A stretch of 64,000 nt of DNA from Marinobacter nauticus (GCF_003634635.1 NZ_RBJB01000002.1:620001-684000); one strand, 5' to 3'; positions 18,064 through 27,641 are shown, counted from the stretch's first letter. Numbers and translations are program-made. The notes: generated by a model from the sequence alone, not told the origin.

Positions 18064-18539
18064 GAGGGCCTGCGCTTTACCTGGGCAACCTTGCCCTGGC
18101 CGGTCAGGTCGTAGATGTGATTGGAGACTTCAAGGAAATCCATAGGGTACGCATCGGCAATGCGCACCACATCCTGAAACTTCAGCTGCGGCTCAACCAC
18201 CGCCATCTGCACATGGGCCAACTTTTTGGCCAGGGCCTGCGGCGTGTCATCGCCCAGGCCGAGCCCGTCCAGCAGCGCTTGTGCCTTTTCAGACTCAGAG
18301 CCCGCCAGCCGTTCAGCAACCTTCACCAGCAACTTGCTGTTGTCCGCCTCGGCATCGGCGCGGGCCAGCTCATCCGCCGTCAGGCCCCGAACCTTGAACA
18401 CCACCGGCACAGGCTGTGCCTGATCGCCCTCGCCTTCATAGCCGCCAAATCCGCCAGCGGTAAGCCCAGCCAGGGGAACGTCCTGTTCCCGCGGCTGAAA
18501 CTTCGCCTTGCGAAATGCAGCAAGGTCGAAATTGCTCAC
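18033..18539 (-). CDS. Tail assembly chaperone (gpG-like)
   Basis: 168 residues starting with GTG, overlapping the tail tube gene by 4 bases. It contains PVPVVFKVRGLTADELARAD, a common start of the tail-chaperone domain, then helical sequence ending in a basic tail (KRRPSGKTRASKPA). It follows the major tail protein and precedes the tape measure gene, the lambda G position. A -1 frameshift into 17908-18063 would give a longer form. Confidence 0.78.
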   Translation of the reverse strand: MSNFDLAAFRKAKFQPREQDVPLAGLTAGGFGGYEGEGDQAQPVPVVFKVRGLTADELARADAEADNSKLLVKVAERLAGSESEKAQALLDGLGLGDDTPQALAKKLAHVQMAVVEPQLKFQDVVRIADAYPMDFLEVSNHIYDLTGQGKVAQVKRRPSGKTRASKPA

Positions 18540-19510
18540 AGTGCTACCTCTTTGCCTTTCTCATCCACGTTGATGGTGCAGGCCGCCACAATGTCGCCGC
18601 CGGCCGGGTAGGTCCGGGCAATGGACAGAACGCCCTGTTCAATGAAGTGCTGCGGGCGGGTCTTGTCCGGATAGAACCGGAAGTACAGGTTCTGGCCCTG
18701 AACGCTGGCGATGGTGTCGCTGATACCGTCCGTCAGGTCAACGCTGAAAGTGGCGTTGTTCAGGCTCTGGGAACGGGTGTTCTTAACCCGGGTGTAGGTC
18801 TGCTTACTGGATGAGGAATAACCCACCTCAGAAGGCACGAAGTCGTATGCGTCGAACGCCTCAATGAACTCTGGCGTTGCGAAGCTGGCGAACACACCCT
18901 TGGGAGTCTCACCAGTGTGGATCTTTGGCAGTGGCGAACTGAACTGAACCGCGCCATTGATCGGGTCGATGGTCGGGATCGGGAAGGCTGCGCTTTCCTT
19001 ATGCCGGTTGACCAGCTGGAAGATTTCGCCTTGGGCCACAGGGCCGGCAGTGCCGCTGCTCAGGCGCACCTGGCCAAGCTCGATAGAACCAACCGGAATC
19101 AGCGGAGGGCCGCCAGCCGCGCCACGGGTTTCCACGAAGCTGGTGCCTTCAGTGCCAGCCACTGCAGTTACATCACCGGCAGCATTACAAACGATGCTGT
19201 TGATCATATGGGTATCGGTGCCGGCCCGGGTAACGGCAACGCTGGCTTCTGCAGCAACCGCCAGCTCCTGACCACTCACGAACGCTGTGAACGCAGCAAC
19301 CGCCACCGCATCATTACCGCTGGCCGGGGTGATGGCCGCTCCAGTGATCACGCCATCAGGCCGAACCACCGGGGCAAAGCCAGCGGCCTGGGACCACAGC
19401 TCTTCACCAGATTCGAAAAGCTGCGCATCACCAGAATCGTTGGTCAGCGCAGTCATAGGAAAAGCATTCTGCCCGCCTTCAAATTCGAGCAGCGCGTTGT
19501 CTGTAGACAT
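18536..19510 (-). CDS. Major tail tube protein
   Basis: 324 residues, with Ala/Gly/Thr-rich beta sequence and a central segment AAVGAAA-like repeats of small residues; recognisable parts are FEGGQNAFPMTALTNDSGDA near the start and FYPDKTRPQHFIEQGVLS near the end. Its place after the tail terminator and before gpG is that of lambda V. It has its own ribosome site and lies just after a terminator, so it may also be expressed from a separate start, fitting a protein needed in many copies. Confidence 0.72.
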   Translation of the reverse strand: MSTDNALLEFEGGQNAFPMTALTNDSGDAQLFESGEELWSQAAGFAPVVRPDGVITGAAITPASGNDAVAVAAFTAFVSGQELAVAAEASVAVTRAGTDTHMINSIVCNAAGDVTAVAGTEGTSFVETRGAAGGPPLIPVGSIELGQVRLSSGTAGPVAQGEIFQLVNRHKESAAFPIPTIDPINGAVQFSSPLPKIHTGETPKGVFASFATPEFIEAFDAYDFVPSEVGYSSSSKQTYTRVKNTRSQSLNNATFSVDLTDGISDTIASVQGQNLYFRFYPDKTRPQHFIEQGVLSIARTYPAGGDIVAACTINVDEKGKEVAL

Positions 19511-19564
19511 AATTTATTCTCCAAGTGCTGGAAGCCCGAGCGGGCGTTTACGGACGTTTGGGCA

Positions 19565-19589
19565 CAAAAAAGCCCGCTCGGGGCGGGCT
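19565..19589 (-). terminator. Terminator upstream of the tail tube gene
   Basis: The stem AGCCCGC / GCGGGCT with a 5-base loop is followed on the minus strand by six T. It separates the tail-terminator gene from the tail tube gene and may tune their relative dosage. Confidence 0.75.
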
Positions 19590-19608
19590 CGTTGTGCGAG
19601 GGGTTGGG

Positions 19609-20043
19609 TTATTGGCTGAATGGGTCACCGTTGGCGGTTTTGAACACCACATCAATGGTCACTGAACAGCCGATGACTTTCAGGCCGGATACTGGCGTGA
19701 GCACCATGGCATTTACTTCTGTCATGGACTCAGCCAGGCCGCCCAGAGTGGTCTCAGGATTGCCAGAGGAGTCATTGAAAAGGGCCTGCATCACCTGGCC
19801 ATACATCGCATTGGCGGCGACAGCGTACGGCTTCGCCGCATCCGCCTTCAGGAACTCAACGACCACCGGCATGGTGTGCTGGTTCGTTCGGTACCGGGTC
19901 TTTTCCGTGTCGTGCTCCCCGTCCCACACACAGACAAACTCGTCTTCATCGGCATAGGTTTCACGGCGCAAAACATCAACGGCAGTTAGGCCATCCAGTC
20001 TCGCGACGATGGCTTTCACAACCTGCTCACGAATGGTGTCCAC
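19609..20043 (-). CDS. Tail terminator (gpU-like) protein
   Basis: 144 residues, GTG start overlapping the gpZ-like gene by 1 base. It starts MDTIREQVVKAIVARLDGL, the usual helix of tail-terminator proteins, followed by RRETYADEDE and a beta core. Order (Z, this gene, tail tube) matches lambda gpU, which caps the tail tube and joins it to the head. Confidence 0.68.
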   Translation of the reverse strand: MDTIREQVVKAIVARLDGLTAVDVLRRETYADEDEFVCVWDGEHDTEKTRYRTNQHTMPVVVEFLKADAAKPYAVAANAMYGQVMQALFNDSSGNPETTLGGLAESMTEVNAMVLTPVSGLKVIGCSVTIDVVFKTANGDPFSQ

Positions 20044-20618
20044 TACAGGAATCCTCGATCAATTAGCCCAACCTGACGTTTGAGTTCACCCATCATTTTC
20101 TCCGCGGCAATCTGCTCTACTTTGCCCGCCAGCCCTGGGGTCTTCTCGTAAATGGTTGGAACACCTGGGCCAGACTTCCGCCGATATGGACCAAATCCGT
20201 TGAAGCGTGGGCTGTCCACGTTGGGCTCGAACACCCCGGTGTATCGCTCTTTGATCAGGGTCCAGATAAATGCGTGACGGTAACGTTCGAGTGGCTGGCC
20301 CTTCCAAATTCTGAAAGAGACGCCTTTGGCCGTTTGCCTGGCTTTGTATTCAATCAACGAAATTGGCTCACCCTTGAGTACAACCTTCGCACTCAGGGCG
20401 CTAATGCTGGTCGGATAAACCTTGGTGTGTTCCCGAATTGTCTTCTTGGTGAGATTGGCCTTCTTCGCCATCTCATCAACGCCGGTCTTCTGTCCTTGTT
20501 TCGCGCCGAAGTTAATCGAACGCTGGATGGCTTTCCGGCTGCTGTTTCGGTACGCAGTCATCAGAGCCCGAACTTCAGCCAGGCTACCCGGCTCAATCTG
20601 AATCGTTACCCCGCTCAT
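20043..20618 (-). CDS. Prophage minor tail protein Z-like
   Basis: 191 residues matching the phage minor tail Z family: SSRKAIQRSINFGAKQGQ and MAKKANLTKKTIREH near the N-terminus, and FIWTLIKERYTGVFE later. It acts at the tail-to-head connection during assembly in lambda. It overlaps its upstream neighbour by 4 bases. Confidence 0.78.
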   Translation of the reverse strand: MSGVTIQIEPGSLAEVRALMTAYRNSSRKAIQRSINFGAKQGQKTGVDEMAKKANLTKKTIREHTKVYPTSISALSAKVVLKGEPISLIEYKARQTAKGVSFRIWKGQPLERYRHAFIWTLIKERYTGVFEPNVDSPRFNGFGPYRRKSGPGVPTIYEKTPGLAGKVEQIAAEKMMGELKRQVGLIDRGFL

Positions 20619-20926
20619 TCCTCAATCACCACCGCTCGAATGGTATACCCGTCATTGCTAAGCTTTTCCTCCACCACCCAGGACTGAGCGCCCACATCGA
20701 TCACGTCGCGCTTTTTGAGGGTGCCAACGTCCTCGGTGAGCATTTCTGCCTCGGTTCGGCGTTCCGGGGTTTGAGTCTCGCCAGCGGTGGTGAACTCCAC
20801 ATCACGGGAAAGGTGAACGTGCAGATCGGGCACCACTTCACCGCCGTTGTACCGGGTCAGCGCGCAGGGTACGCCCTGACTTTCCAGCAGGCGGCGGGCC
20901 GATCGCTTGAAGGTTCTTTCGCTCAT
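20615..20926 (-). CDS. Head-tail connector protein (gpFII position)
   Basis: 103 residues starting MSERTFKRSARRLLESQGVP, then a beta-rich domain with GTLKKRDVIDVGAQSWVVEE. This resembles head-tail joining (stopper) proteins, and the gene is at the lambda FII position between the major capsid and Z genes. Assignment is mostly positional. Confidence 0.6.
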   Translation of the reverse strand: MSERTFKRSARRLLESQGVPCALTRYNGGEVVPDLHVHLSRDVEFTTAGETQTPERRTEAEMLTEDVGTLKKRDVIDVGAQSWVVEEKLSNDGYTIRAVVIEE

Positions 20927-20984
20927 AGGTCAATCTCCACAAACTGAAACGGCCCCGGAATGGGGCCGCTTGGATTTGCAGAGA

Positions 20985-21980
20985 TCAGGCGGTGAGCTTG
21001 ATCACTGCGCCAGGGCGGGTGCAGATCATGAGCAGGTTGGACTGAGACTCCAGCTCAACCCCTTTATTCATCCGCAGCGGTTCTACCTTGGAGTAGTACG
21101 GCAGGCCGTTGGTGCCCACAGTCTCCATGTAGTTCGCCGGAGCGAAGCGACCGATGAACAGATCAGACACACCTTCAGGAACAGCGTAGGCCTCGCCGTC
21201 AGCGATGAACTTCACGCCGCCAACCTGGCCGCGATACTGCTCGAAGATCGCGCCGCCAAACTCAAAGCCACCGCGAACGTCATCGCGCAGTGCGGCGCCG
21301 TCCTGCCAGCGCTCATAGGCCGCTTTAACTTCAGGATGGCCTACCAGGTTTTTGAAGTAGTCGCGGCCACAGAAGACGCGAACTCCAGTGAACGGCACGC
21401 CGTCCAACTTGTCCTCGATCTTGTCCAGCAGCTCCAGCACCTTGTTGCGCACCTTCGTGGTGTTGGTACCCAATACCAGCGAGTGGGTGGTCTGGCTCAC
21501 GCCGAAGCGGTTGAACAGGTCCAGAAGGACGGTGCTACCGTCAGCGTCCATGATCTGGCCCTTGATAGCGCCAATCATGTGATGCTCAAAGGTGGCATCC
21601 AGCTGACGCCGGTGCTTGGCTTGGCGCTTGGCAACGTAGTTTGCCACCGCCTCTACCTCGGTCTCCGTGCCAAAGGCCCGAAGGTTCTGGATCTCATCCG
21701 CCATGATGGTGGATGTCTGCGGCAGGTGCAGAGTGTTGAAAGGGATGCTTTCACGCTTGTCGGCGTTAACAACAAGCCCCGGGGCGCCACGGTCACCAGC
21801 TGGCACCAAGGCAAGCGTTGCGCCTTCCTTTTCAATGCTCAGAGAGGTGGTGTTGATGCCGTCGTTGTCGAAAAGGCCAAGGGCACCGATGCGGCCGGGT
21901 ACGTGCGCCTGCTCCATAATGGAAGCAGTCAGGCTTTGCAGGCTGAATGCATCGTCGTTGAAAATGTCCAATGAAGCCAT
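20985..21980 (-). CDS. Major capsid protein (lambda gpE family)
   Basis: 331 residues of the phage_cap_E family. Recognisable parts are SLTASIMEQAHVPGRIGALG near the N-terminus, AIKGQIMDADGSTVLLDLF in the middle and VGTNGLPYYSKVEPLRMNKG near the C-terminus, the typical E-loop and ending of this family. It forms the icosahedral shell and is decorated by the product of the neighbouring gene. Confidence 0.92.
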   Translation of the reverse strand: MASLDIFNDDAFSLQSLTASIMEQAHVPGRIGALGLFDNDGINTTSLSIEKEGATLALVPAGDRGAPGLVVNADKRESIPFNTLHLPQTSTIMADEIQNLRAFGTETEVEAVANYVAKRQAKHRRQLDATFEHHMIGAIKGQIMDADGSTVLLDLFNRFGVSQTTHSLVLGTNTTKVRNKVLELLDKIEDKLDGVPFTGVRVFCGRDYFKNLVGHPEVKAAYERWQDGAALRDDVRGGFEFGGAIFEQYRGQVGGVKFIADGEAYAVPEGVSDLFIGRFAPANYMETVGTNGLPYYSKVEPLRMNKGVELESQSNLLMICTRPGAVIKLTA

Positions 21981-22024
21981 GTTGTTTCTCCTGATTTCAG
22001 AATTGGTTCAGCTGTTGGCAGCGA

Positions 22025-22360
22025 TCAGCGGGCGATAATGCCCACGGCGGCCAGATCGGTGATCGCGTCGGCGTCTTCGCCAGTCAGCAACGCTTCAGAG
22101 ACTTCGGCGTCACGGACAATAGCCGCGGCTGAAACGTCAGCGTCGGAGCCGTCAGCGGCGGACCAGAGCACGGCGGCGGCAGTTTCGGTTCCGTCAGAGG
22201 CGCCAGCCGCGTAGGCGGTGTACTTTCCAGACGCGGTGATTTTTCCCAGCACCTGGCCGGCGGGGTATGGGCCGCCAGTCACAGTGATGGATTCACGGGA
22301 ACGACTGCCGTTAGCTTCTGAGACCAGAAATTCACCGGCGCGGGTTGCTTCAGTAGCCAT
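22025..22360 (-). CDS. Head decoration protein (lambda gpD family)
   Basis: 111 residues of the HDPD family: EFLVSEANGSRSRESITV at the start, then GPYPAGQVLGKIT, and a C-terminal LLTGEDADAITDLAAVGIIA. It forms trimers that stabilise the expanded capsid. It lies between the protease/scaffold and capsid genes as in lambda. Confidence 0.9.
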   Translation of the reverse strand: MATEATRAGEFLVSEANGSRSRESITVTGGPYPAGQVLGKITASGKYTAYAAGASDGTETAAAVLWSAADGSDADVSAAAIVRDAEVSEALLTGEDADAITDLAAVGIIAR

Positions 22361-22375
22361 GATTAACCTCCAGGG

Positions 22376-23431
22376 TTATCGTTGGTTCAGTTGGTTGTAT
22401 GCCTTCGAGAAGTCAGGCTGTTTTGCTTTGCCCGGGCCGGGCGTGTGGTGATGATCCAGATCCTGATCAGTCAAAGCTTTCGCCTCAGTGATCGCGGTCC
22501 GGAGCATCTGTGTGGGATTGGAGATGTGCTGCATCAGGACATCAGCGTCCAGTCCGCCAGCAGCGGCAATGTCTTTCACTTCTGCGGCGAGCTTCAGGCG
22601 GGCCTCAACGGTGGCAAGCGGGAGCTTTTCCTTGGCCATGGCAACGGCCATGGATTCCAGGCCAGCCTCGGCACACATGGAGATCACTTCGTCTGCAGTT
22701 GCGACTACTGGGTTTTTGAAGGCTTCAAGTTCTGCCTTTAGCTCGCCAAATTCCTTCGTCAATGACTCAGCCTTGGCCTCGAACGCTGACGCGGTAGCCT
22801 TTGCGGCCATAAGGTCAGTTTGCATCTCAAACACGACTGCATCAGTGCATGCAACAGCTTTAAGCTTCTCGCTCTTGGCAGTGGCAAACCCCCATTCAAG
22901 GGCTTCGTCCGCACCCATATAATGATCACCCTGCTCAAGCAAGTTGCGAATTTCTGCTTCCGACTTACCTGTTCGGCTGGTGTAGATCTCGATGATGGCG
23001 CTTTCGATATCATCAACCCGATCTGCATGATTCCTCAGATCCTCAGAGGTGAACCAGCCCTGCAAGCCGGTGGAGGGCTTGTGCGTCATTACGCGGCTAC
23101 CCAGAAGCATGGTCCTGGTATCGCCGGACAGAAGGATTACAGAGCCAATACTTCCGGCCAGCCCTTCGACTGTTACGTGCACCTTGGCTTTGTGCTCAAT
23201 GAGGTAGTTGGCAATCCTGATTCCGGAATAAACATCACCACCCGGGGTATTCAGTTTCAGGTGGATATCGGTCAGATCGCCAAGGGCATCAATTGCTTCA
23301 ATAAAATCCCGAGCCGATTTCTCGCCAAAGAAATCCACCACCCAATCAGGGGTCCAATCTGAGGCAATGATTTTGTCAATGGTCACGTCAGCCTTACCGT
23401 CTCCGGTGGCCAAAGCTTTGAACCAGGTCAT
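22376..23431 (-). CDS. Head maturation protease with C-terminal scaffold (ClpP-like)
   Basis: 351 residues. The ClpP-type serine protease domain covers about residues 30-200: NTPGGDVYSGIRIANYL, then the nucleophile in EGLAGSIGSVILLSG and the catalytic His in VMTHKPSTG. From about 205 a charged coiled coil (SAFEAKAESLTKEFGELKAE) is likely the internal scaffold, the counterpart of lambda C/Nu3. It overlaps the portal gene by 4 bases. The protease would cleave scaffold and portal during prohead maturation. Confidence 0.92.
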   Translation of the reverse strand: MTWFKALATGDGKADVTIDKIIASDWTPDWVVDFFGEKSARDFIEAIDALGDLTDIHLKLNTPGGDVYSGIRIANYLIEHKAKVHVTVEGLAGSIGSVILLSGDTRTMLLGSRVMTHKPSTGLQGWFTSEDLRNHADRVDDIESAIIEIYTSRTGKSEAEIRNLLEQGDHYMGADEALEWGFATAKSEKLKAVACTDAVVFEMQTDLMAAKATASAFEAKAESLTKEFGELKAELEAFKNPVVATADEVISMCAEAGLESMAVAMAKEKLPLATVEARLKLAAEVKDIAAAGGLDADVLMQHISNPTQMLRTAITEAKALTDQDLDHHHTPGPGKAKQPDFSKAYNQLNQR

Positions 23432-24873
23432 GGCTGTTCCTCTTCGGTGAGCTCCGCCTTGCGGAGCATGTCTGACTTGCGTTTGCGGGCGTTGACGTTG
23501 GCCTGCTGGATATCCTTACCGCGATAACCACGCTTGGCGGTGGCGGCGTCCAGGCTTTCCAGGTCGTTCTCGATTTCCTTCACGACTGCGTTAACGTCTT
23601 GCTCAGGGTGAATGTGCGGCCAGCGCTGGGTGCGCCAGTCACGGCGGTTGTAGTCGTCATACCGCTCGGCATAGCCAGGGGCGCGAACGGCACCGGTCAG
23701 AACGGCGGCATCGGTGAACCAGAACCCAACCCGCTCACACACCTGATGGATGGCCAGATGATCCTGGGCCATTTCGATCTCGCGGCGGTATTCGTTGATC
23801 ATGGCCCGGTACACACGATCATTGATGTTCTTCCAGTCACCGGTCATCAACTCATAGAGCGACTTGGTTCCGGCAGCGATGGCCAGCAGTTGCTGGCGCT
23901 GGAAGTCGGAATAGCCGGCACCGGTGTTGTCGCCATCGAACAGAGTGAGCTTCTCGCCGGCGGCGCCAGTCAACACAGTGCCGGGCTGGGCGTTAATCTC
24001 TGGCAGAGGGTCGTCGCCATCCACTGGCTCACCGGTGATCGGGTCAAAGTTCCAGTCGTTTTCACCGGAGTATTCTTTCTGCAGAAAGCCAGTGAAAGGC
24101 GCCCGGGTTTCCTTACGCACCAGTTCGCTGTCTTCGTAGCTGTCATAGGTCTTGGCCCGCAGTAAGGCCTGAACTACGTCCGGCTCTCCCCTCACCTGCC
24201 CGGGGCGAATCGGCAGATAGTGGTGAATCACCTGGCTTGCCGGAACCCGGATGGTTTGCCGCGACATCATGCTGCCGTCCGCATCCTGCGGATGCTCGGT
24301 ATACATGTGGTAGGCCACGCGCTGACCGCGCTTATTGAACTCAATGCCGGCGATGATGCGGTTACCATTCGGGCGGGTTTCGTTCATCGTCTCCGGCACA
24401 TGGTCCGGTTCGATAACCTGCAGCTGAATCGGAACGGCCATGCCAAACGATGCCGGCCGGGAGCGCAGACGGATGAACACTTCGCCCGCACTGCGGCGGC
24501 TACGACAGGCCTGTGCCAACTGGCCGTAGAAATCCAGAACACCGTCCGGGCTGGACATTCCCGTCCACGGCGTCCAGAGATCGGACAGCCCTTCGTTGAA
24601 GTCATCGTTGCTAGACTCGAACAGCGGCGTAATTCCGGTGCCGATCTCGTTGGCCACGTTCCGGCTAATGGCGCGTTCAAGCCACGGGTTATTCCGGTAG
24701 GCTTGGCGGGCCCGGTTGCGGAGGGTATTCAGGCTGCCATTCAATGCGCGGTTCGGGCCGGTGGCCGGGGCGCTCCATCCGGAGGCCCGGCGGCCTTGGG
24801 TGGCGCCTTCATACGCCTGGGCTTTGAACTGTGGCACTTCACCAGCGCGAACACGGATTCTTGGCTTGGTCAC
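23428..24873 (-). CDS. Portal protein (lambda gpB family)
   Basis: 481 residues, GTG start, phage_portal_2 family: ARQAYRNNPWLERAISRNVA and FIRLRSRPASFGMAVPIQLQ near the N-terminus, and RRDWRTQRWPHIHPEQDV near the C-terminus. It forms the dodecameric DNA channel at one capsid vertex. It lies between the gpW-like and protease genes, as in lambda. Confidence 0.93.
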   Translation of the reverse strand: MTKPRIRVRAGEVPQFKAQAYEGATQGRRASGWSAPATGPNRALNGSLNTLRNRARQAYRNNPWLERAISRNVANEIGTGITPLFESSNDDFNEGLSDLWTPWTGMSSPDGVLDFYGQLAQACRSRRSAGEVFIRLRSRPASFGMAVPIQLQVIEPDHVPETMNETRPNGNRIIAGIEFNKRGQRVAYHMYTEHPQDADGSMMSRQTIRVPASQVIHHYLPIRPGQVRGEPDVVQALLRAKTYDSYEDSELVRKETRAPFTGFLQKEYSGENDWNFDPITGEPVDGDDPLPEINAQPGTVLTGAAGEKLTLFDGDNTGAGYSDFQRQQLLAIAAGTKSLYELMTGDWKNINDRVYRAMINEYRREIEMAQDHLAIHQVCERVGFWFTDAAVLTGAVRAPGYAERYDDYNRRDWRTQRWPHIHPEQDVNAVVKEIENDLESLDAATAKRGYRGKDIQQANVNARKRKSDMLRKAELTEEEQP

Positions 24874-24874
24874 C

Positions 24875-25084
24875 TTAAACCCCCTTGTTCACATTCAGGC
24901 GAACCCCGCGCTTGGGCGCTTTGCCGCCTTTTGCATCGAGCGATTCTTGAATGTGTTGCTTTGATCGCATCAGCTCGTTCATGGAGCGGTACCGGACGCG
25001 CTTTCCGTCCGCAAACTGTACTTCCAGCTCGCCGGTCGCAATCGCGTCATTGATTGCTGTCAGATCGTCCTGTGTAAATGCCAT
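24875..25084 (-). CDS. Head-tail joining protein (gpW-like)
   Basis: 69 residues starting at the ATG at 25084, which overlaps the terminase stop codon. MAFTQDDLTAINDAIATGEL followed by VQFADGKRVRYRSMNELM is the gpW family pattern (two helices around a beta hairpin), and a basic C-terminus follows. It seals the portal before tail joining. Confidence 0.88.
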   Translation of the reverse strand: MAFTQDDLTAINDAIATGELEVQFADGKRVRYRSMNELMRSKQHIQESLDAKGGKAPKRGVRLNVNKGV

Positions 25085-27138
25085 CACTGAAACCTGATTC
25101 GGGAGCGCCGTTTCTGGCGTTGAGCCGGTGGCACTGTTGATTTGCGGGTTGCGGAGCGTTCGCCATCGGCCTGGATCTCGGAGTTGTTGTCCCAGTCCCG
25201 GGCCCACGGCGGGGGCGACGCCCAGTTGATCTTGTCGTAGCCGTAGAGCGTGGCCACCACATCGGCGTACACACAGAGGTCAAAGGCTTCGTTGGGGGCT
25301 TTACCTGGCTTCTGCCACTTACCGTTGGTCAGTCGCTGTTCGTACGTCAGCTCGTCAAAGAACCATTCACCCAGCCAGTCCGGGAAATGGAAGTAGTTCG
25401 GGCCGGGTTCTTCTCGCTCAAGGGCGTTGCTGATCGTGTCTTTCACCAGGTTGGTGTTGATCAGGTACAGCGGTACATCGCCCTTGGCGCTGGCGTGTCG
25501 GTCTTTCCGGCCGGTGTTGTCTGGCCAGGTTTCCTTAACCCGGGGCGCCGAGCGGGAACTGCCGCCCTTTAGTAGCCGTACCTTTCGGTGCAGGCCCTGG
25601 CGTTTCAGGATTCGGTAGAACTGGTATGCGCTTTCAGTAACCGAGGCGTGGCCGCCGTTCTTGCCTTCACCACCAGTATCGATGCCAGTAGCCAGCACCG
25701 GCATTTCACGGCCACTGCCGTCCGCCAGCGGATACTTTCGGGTGATCACGTGGGTGATCAGCAGGTTCCAGTCCTCGATATGGCCTGCAGGATCAATTCG
25801 CAGTTTTTCACCGTTGTCGTCGGTTCTCTCCGACATCCGAAGGCTAAACCGGTCGATAACCCAGCGCTCCCGGTGTTCGCCGTAGCCAAATACCTGGACC
25901 ACGAAGCGGCGCTTCTTGCCGCCCTGCACATCCACTGAAGCAAACAGGCTGCGAACACCTTCCGGCACCACACGTTCACCGAGAGATTCCGCACGCTCCT
26001 GAATGGCGTCACGGCTGCGAACGTTTTCCGCTTTCCGGTATCGGTACGGGCGGCCCCAGTCAACATTGACGACTGTTTTCAAGTCTTCTTGGGAACCAGT
26101 CCTTTCGTATACTTCCTCAGCCCTGAGATACTTGGCCGCTAGCTCTTCCCATGTTTGGAATGTTGCTGCAGGACCTTCCATCCAAAAGGATGCAATACGA
26201 CTTTCCCGCGGGGATCCTATCAGTTCGCCAGAAGTCGTCAGCGTGCAACCTTCTGGAACCCATTCTGCCGATTTGTTTCGCTCTCGCTTCCCTTTCGCAA
26301 GTACCCCGCAGTGAGGACAAAAGGGTTTCGCTGCCTGGATGTTAAAGTGCTCAAAAATCGGCTGATACCATTCAGAACAGCTTTCACACTGCCAGTACAA
26401 CCGCTCCCTGGTTCCAAGATCATAGAGCGCCATAGCCCCTTTTACCGGGGGAGCTGCGTGCGGGTATTTAGGGTCCGGCTTCCAGTCTGCATCCTCTATG
26501 TCCCAGCCAGGCGATGTTTCAACAAGGGTCATGCCTGATGACATAAAGGTCTGTGTCCGCTTGCTCGCAAGTTGAAACGGGCTACCGCCTCGGTTCAAGC
26601 TGAGCGCAAGCCGGTCATAGTCAGTGAGGGTTACAAAACGATAGTCAGAGCTTGAAAGAACATTTTCCGTTGGCCACTTAATGCCGAGATAGTTTCCAGC
26701 CTTGAATGTCTTGTCATGGACGTTATTGTCATGCCCTTGTGAGCTCATTAACGGCGCCAACTTTGGGGAGTTGCGCAGCATCCGATCAATACGCTTCTTG
26801 CTGTACTCTCGAGCCTTTTCCTCGCTGATCTGAACAATCAGCATATCGCCGGGATCACAGCTGACCACGTAGGCCACCCACCCATCCAGAAGGCAGTTGG
26901 TCTTTCCGGAACGGGCAGGACCAATAAAGATCACAGCGTCATACTTCCGGCTGGACAGGCAGTCCATCGGCCGATTCATGTAGGGCGTTAGATCTTTGCG
27001 GAACTGATCGATCTTTCCGCCGCCATCTACGACCTTCATGTTCTCTACGCAAGCATCGCTAACGTTGATGCGACGAGGCGGCTTGATAAGTTCAGCGACT
27101 TGGCGCTTGATTTGTGATGCGCTGGCAAGGGAGCCCAT
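25084..27138 (-). CDS. Terminase large subunit (GpA family)
   Basis: 684 residues. The ATPase P-loop is FIGPARSGKTNCLLDGW near residues 90-106; a zinc-ribbon-like CESCSEWYQP ... CPHCG follows near residue 255. The nuclease half has an acidic ATGIDTGGEGKNGG segment and FHFPDWLGEWFFDELTYEQR, typical of GpA. It pumps DNA into the head and cuts at cos. Base composition in its 5' half looks somewhat more AT-rich than in the head genes. Confidence 0.95.
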   Translation of the reverse strand: MGSLASASQIKRQVAELIKPPRRINVSDACVENMKVVDGGGKIDQFRKDLTPYMNRPMDCLSSRKYDAVIFIGPARSGKTNCLLDGWVAYVVSCDPGDMLIVQISEEKAREYSKKRIDRMLRNSPKLAPLMSSQGHDNNVHDKTFKAGNYLGIKWPTENVLSSSDYRFVTLTDYDRLALSLNRGGSPFQLASKRTQTFMSSGMTLVETSPGWDIEDADWKPDPKYPHAAPPVKGAMALYDLGTRERLYWQCESCSEWYQPIFEHFNIQAAKPFCPHCGVLAKGKRERNKSAEWVPEGCTLTTSGELIGSPRESRIASFWMEGPAATFQTWEELAAKYLRAEEVYERTGSQEDLKTVVNVDWGRPYRYRKAENVRSRDAIQERAESLGERVVPEGVRSLFASVDVQGGKKRRFVVQVFGYGEHRERWVIDRFSLRMSERTDDNGEKLRIDPAGHIEDWNLLITHVITRKYPLADGSGREMPVLATGIDTGGEGKNGGHASVTESAYQFYRILKRQGLHRKVRLLKGGSSRSAPRVKETWPDNTGRKDRHASAKGDVPLYLINTNLVKDTISNALEREEPGPNYFHFPDWLGEWFFDELTYEQRLTNGKWQKPGKAPNEAFDLCVYADVVATLYGYDKINWASPPPWARDWDNNSEIQADGERSATRKSTVPPAQRQKRRSRIRFQ

Positions 27139-27641
27139 TACTCGGCCTCGTCTTCCTCATCCTGCAGGATTCTCATATACATCTGTTCGCGAAGCGTATC
27201 GACCGTCTCCTGGACGCGAATTACAGAATCAGGGGGAAGCTCGCAATCGCGCTCAAGAATGTCTGGCAAGCTGTCGAGCGTCGTTGTCACCGACTTTGCA
27301 AGCTGACTCATTTCGAGATGAACCTCATCGACCGGGATAAGCTGACGAAGCTCTTTCTCAAGCTTTACCCGTTCGTTCTCCGACTGATACCAGGCTTTCC
27401 GCTCTGAGGGCGGTAGGTTCGACGGGTCATCTTCCGGGTCGAATAGAACATGTTCAGAAAACAGGGCCGGCCCAACGTCACGAAGTGCGTATGTGGGATA
27501 GCCGTTCTTTTTGCCGCTCGGTGTTATCCGACTGTCTTCAAGGCGTCGAGCAACAGTCTTGCGGTCCATGCCGAAGGCACGGGCAATCTGACTGATCGAC
27601 CAGTTGTGCGCATCAGCAATGCTGTTGACTTCGCCTGCCAC
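27138..27641 (-). CDS. Terminase small subunit (Nu1-like, DUF1441)
   Basis: 167 residues, GTG start. The N-terminal winged-helix part reads WSISQIARAFGMDRKTVARR, followed by a segment (YPTYALRDVGPALFS) typical of DUF1441/Nu1-like small terminases, then a long helical part. It recognises cos and hands DNA to the large subunit, whose gene it overlaps by 1 base. Confidence 0.85.
   Translation of the reverse strand: MAGEVNSIADAHNWSISQIARAFGMDRKTVARRLEDSRITPSGKKNGYPTYALRDVGPALFSEHVLFDPEDDPSNLPPSERKAWYQSENERVKLEKELRQLIPVDEVHLEMSQLAKSVTTTLDSLPDILERDCELPPDSVIRVQETVDTLREQMYMRILQDEEDEAE

Noticed and set aside
20907..21974. A 355-codon open frame on the plus strand
   Set aside because: It is the antisense shadow of the major capsid gene, a common effect of GC-rich codon use.
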